The notes below the pieces were generated by a model. That model worked only from the letters and a program-made list of their open reading frames with translations, did not search any database and was not told where the DNA came from. From Winogradskyella wandonensis (GTDB lineage: Bacteria > Bacteroidota > Bacteroidia > Flavobacteriales > Flavobacteriaceae), in assembly GCF_004346845.1 (NCBI RefSeq), contig NZ_SMGI01000002.1:868001-932000 (forward strand): a stretch of 64,000 bases of DNA, read 5' to 3'. Position numbers and translations under genes: made by a program. Shown in pieces: positions 63,913-64,000 of this stretch. How positions within the stretch are numbered: position 1 is the stretch's first letter; each line of letters begins with the position of its first letter.

Positions 63913-64000
63913 GGGCGTTACACGCTTATTGCGCGGTCGGGCATTCGCCAGTCGCTTCCCGACGGCAGCGTCGGGAGAGCTCCAACAATGGCTCAATCCC
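63913..64000. repeat. GC-rich dispersed repeat, cut by the window edge
   Basis: Starting with GGGCGTTACACGC, this block is much richer in G and C than the surrounding DNA. It contains a perfect hairpin TCCCGACG (63957-63964)/CGTCGGGA (63969-63976). Blocks of this style (GGGCGTTA... GTCGGGC... CAATCCC) are, from memory, dispersed in flavobacterial intergenic regions; the right end is outside the window. Confidence 0.5.

Noticed and set aside
1..64000. tRNA, rRNA, CRISPR arrays, insertion sequences and prophage genes
   Set aside because: No cloverleaf-like sequences, regularly spaced repeats, transposase, integrase or phage structural genes were found on reading through the window.

Overview
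The window is low-GC chromosomal DNA from a member of the Bacteroidota, most likely a marine Flavobacteriaceae; the genus cannot be fixed from the sequence alone. The signs are: Bacteroidota-type promoters (TTTG/TTG, a spacer of about 18-20 bases, then TAnnTTTG); weak or absent Shine-Dalgarno sequences; signal peptides ending in ...AQ; a TonB receptor, DUF5689, DUF1501/DUF1800 and Bat-operon gene repertoire; a B-type succinate dehydrogenase; and a ribosomal protein L21 carrying a C-terminal helix-hairpin-helix extension. No tRNA, rRNA, CRISPR array, transposase or phage module was seen.

Layout. 1-3.7 kb: type I restriction-modification genes hsdR and hsdM (minus strand, hsdM cut by the window edge, no hsdS visible). 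3.7-9.0 kb (minus): an amidohydrolase interrupted by a membrane insert, an outer-membrane-type protein, a DUF2188 protein and Xaa-Pro aminopeptidase. 9.2-13.4 kb (plus): a sortilin-like Asp-box protein and an unrecognised envelope protein. 13.5-17.4 kb: the sdhC-sdhA-(small membrane protein)-sdhB operon. 17.5-20.2 kb: an M28 peptidase lipoprotein and a membrane MutS-like ATPase. 20.4-21.4 kb (minus): rplU-rpmA. 21.7-25.1 kb: a catalytic/non-catalytic M16 protease pair. 25.2-27.1 kb: an EamA transporter, a Cys-rich HMA lipoprotein and a small membrane protein. 27.1-32.6 kb: a DUF5689 lipoprotein and TonB receptor, divergent from an endonuclease/exonuclease/phosphatase-family enzyme. 32.7-42.4 kb (minus): an SH3 protein, an alpha-2-macroglobulin, an ABM-domain protein, PBP1C and a small membrane protein. 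42.6-50.9 kb: an ALDH7-type dehydrogenase, a DUF1800/DUF1501 pair, an AlbA-type putative DNA-binding protein, an SDR, an aldo/keto reductase and a DUF4382 lipoprotein. 51.0-60.2 kb: a complete Bat (aerotolerance) operon from moxR to batE. 60.3-63.9 kb: a small protein, a SulP transporter with a beta-carbonic anhydrase, a CvpA-family protein and a conserved hypothetical.

Most of the window is housekeeping and envelope biology: respiration (Sdh), translation (L21/L27), peptidoglycan and periplasmic defence (PBP1C with macroglobulin), outer-membrane uptake (TonB/DUF5689/nuclease), envelope stress (Bat) and probable bicarbonate handling (SulP/CA). The least ordinary items are the amidohydrolase whose metal-binding HxH strand is separated from the rest of the barrel by two membrane helices, the DUF3566-like protein between sdhA and sdhB, the L21-HhH fusion, the CxxxC HMA lipoprotein with a Cys-rich tail, and an 18-base repeat-like sequence present in the same reading frame of two neighbouring unrelated genes. 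No clearly new multi-gene system was found. All functional calls are from reading motifs; no database search was run.
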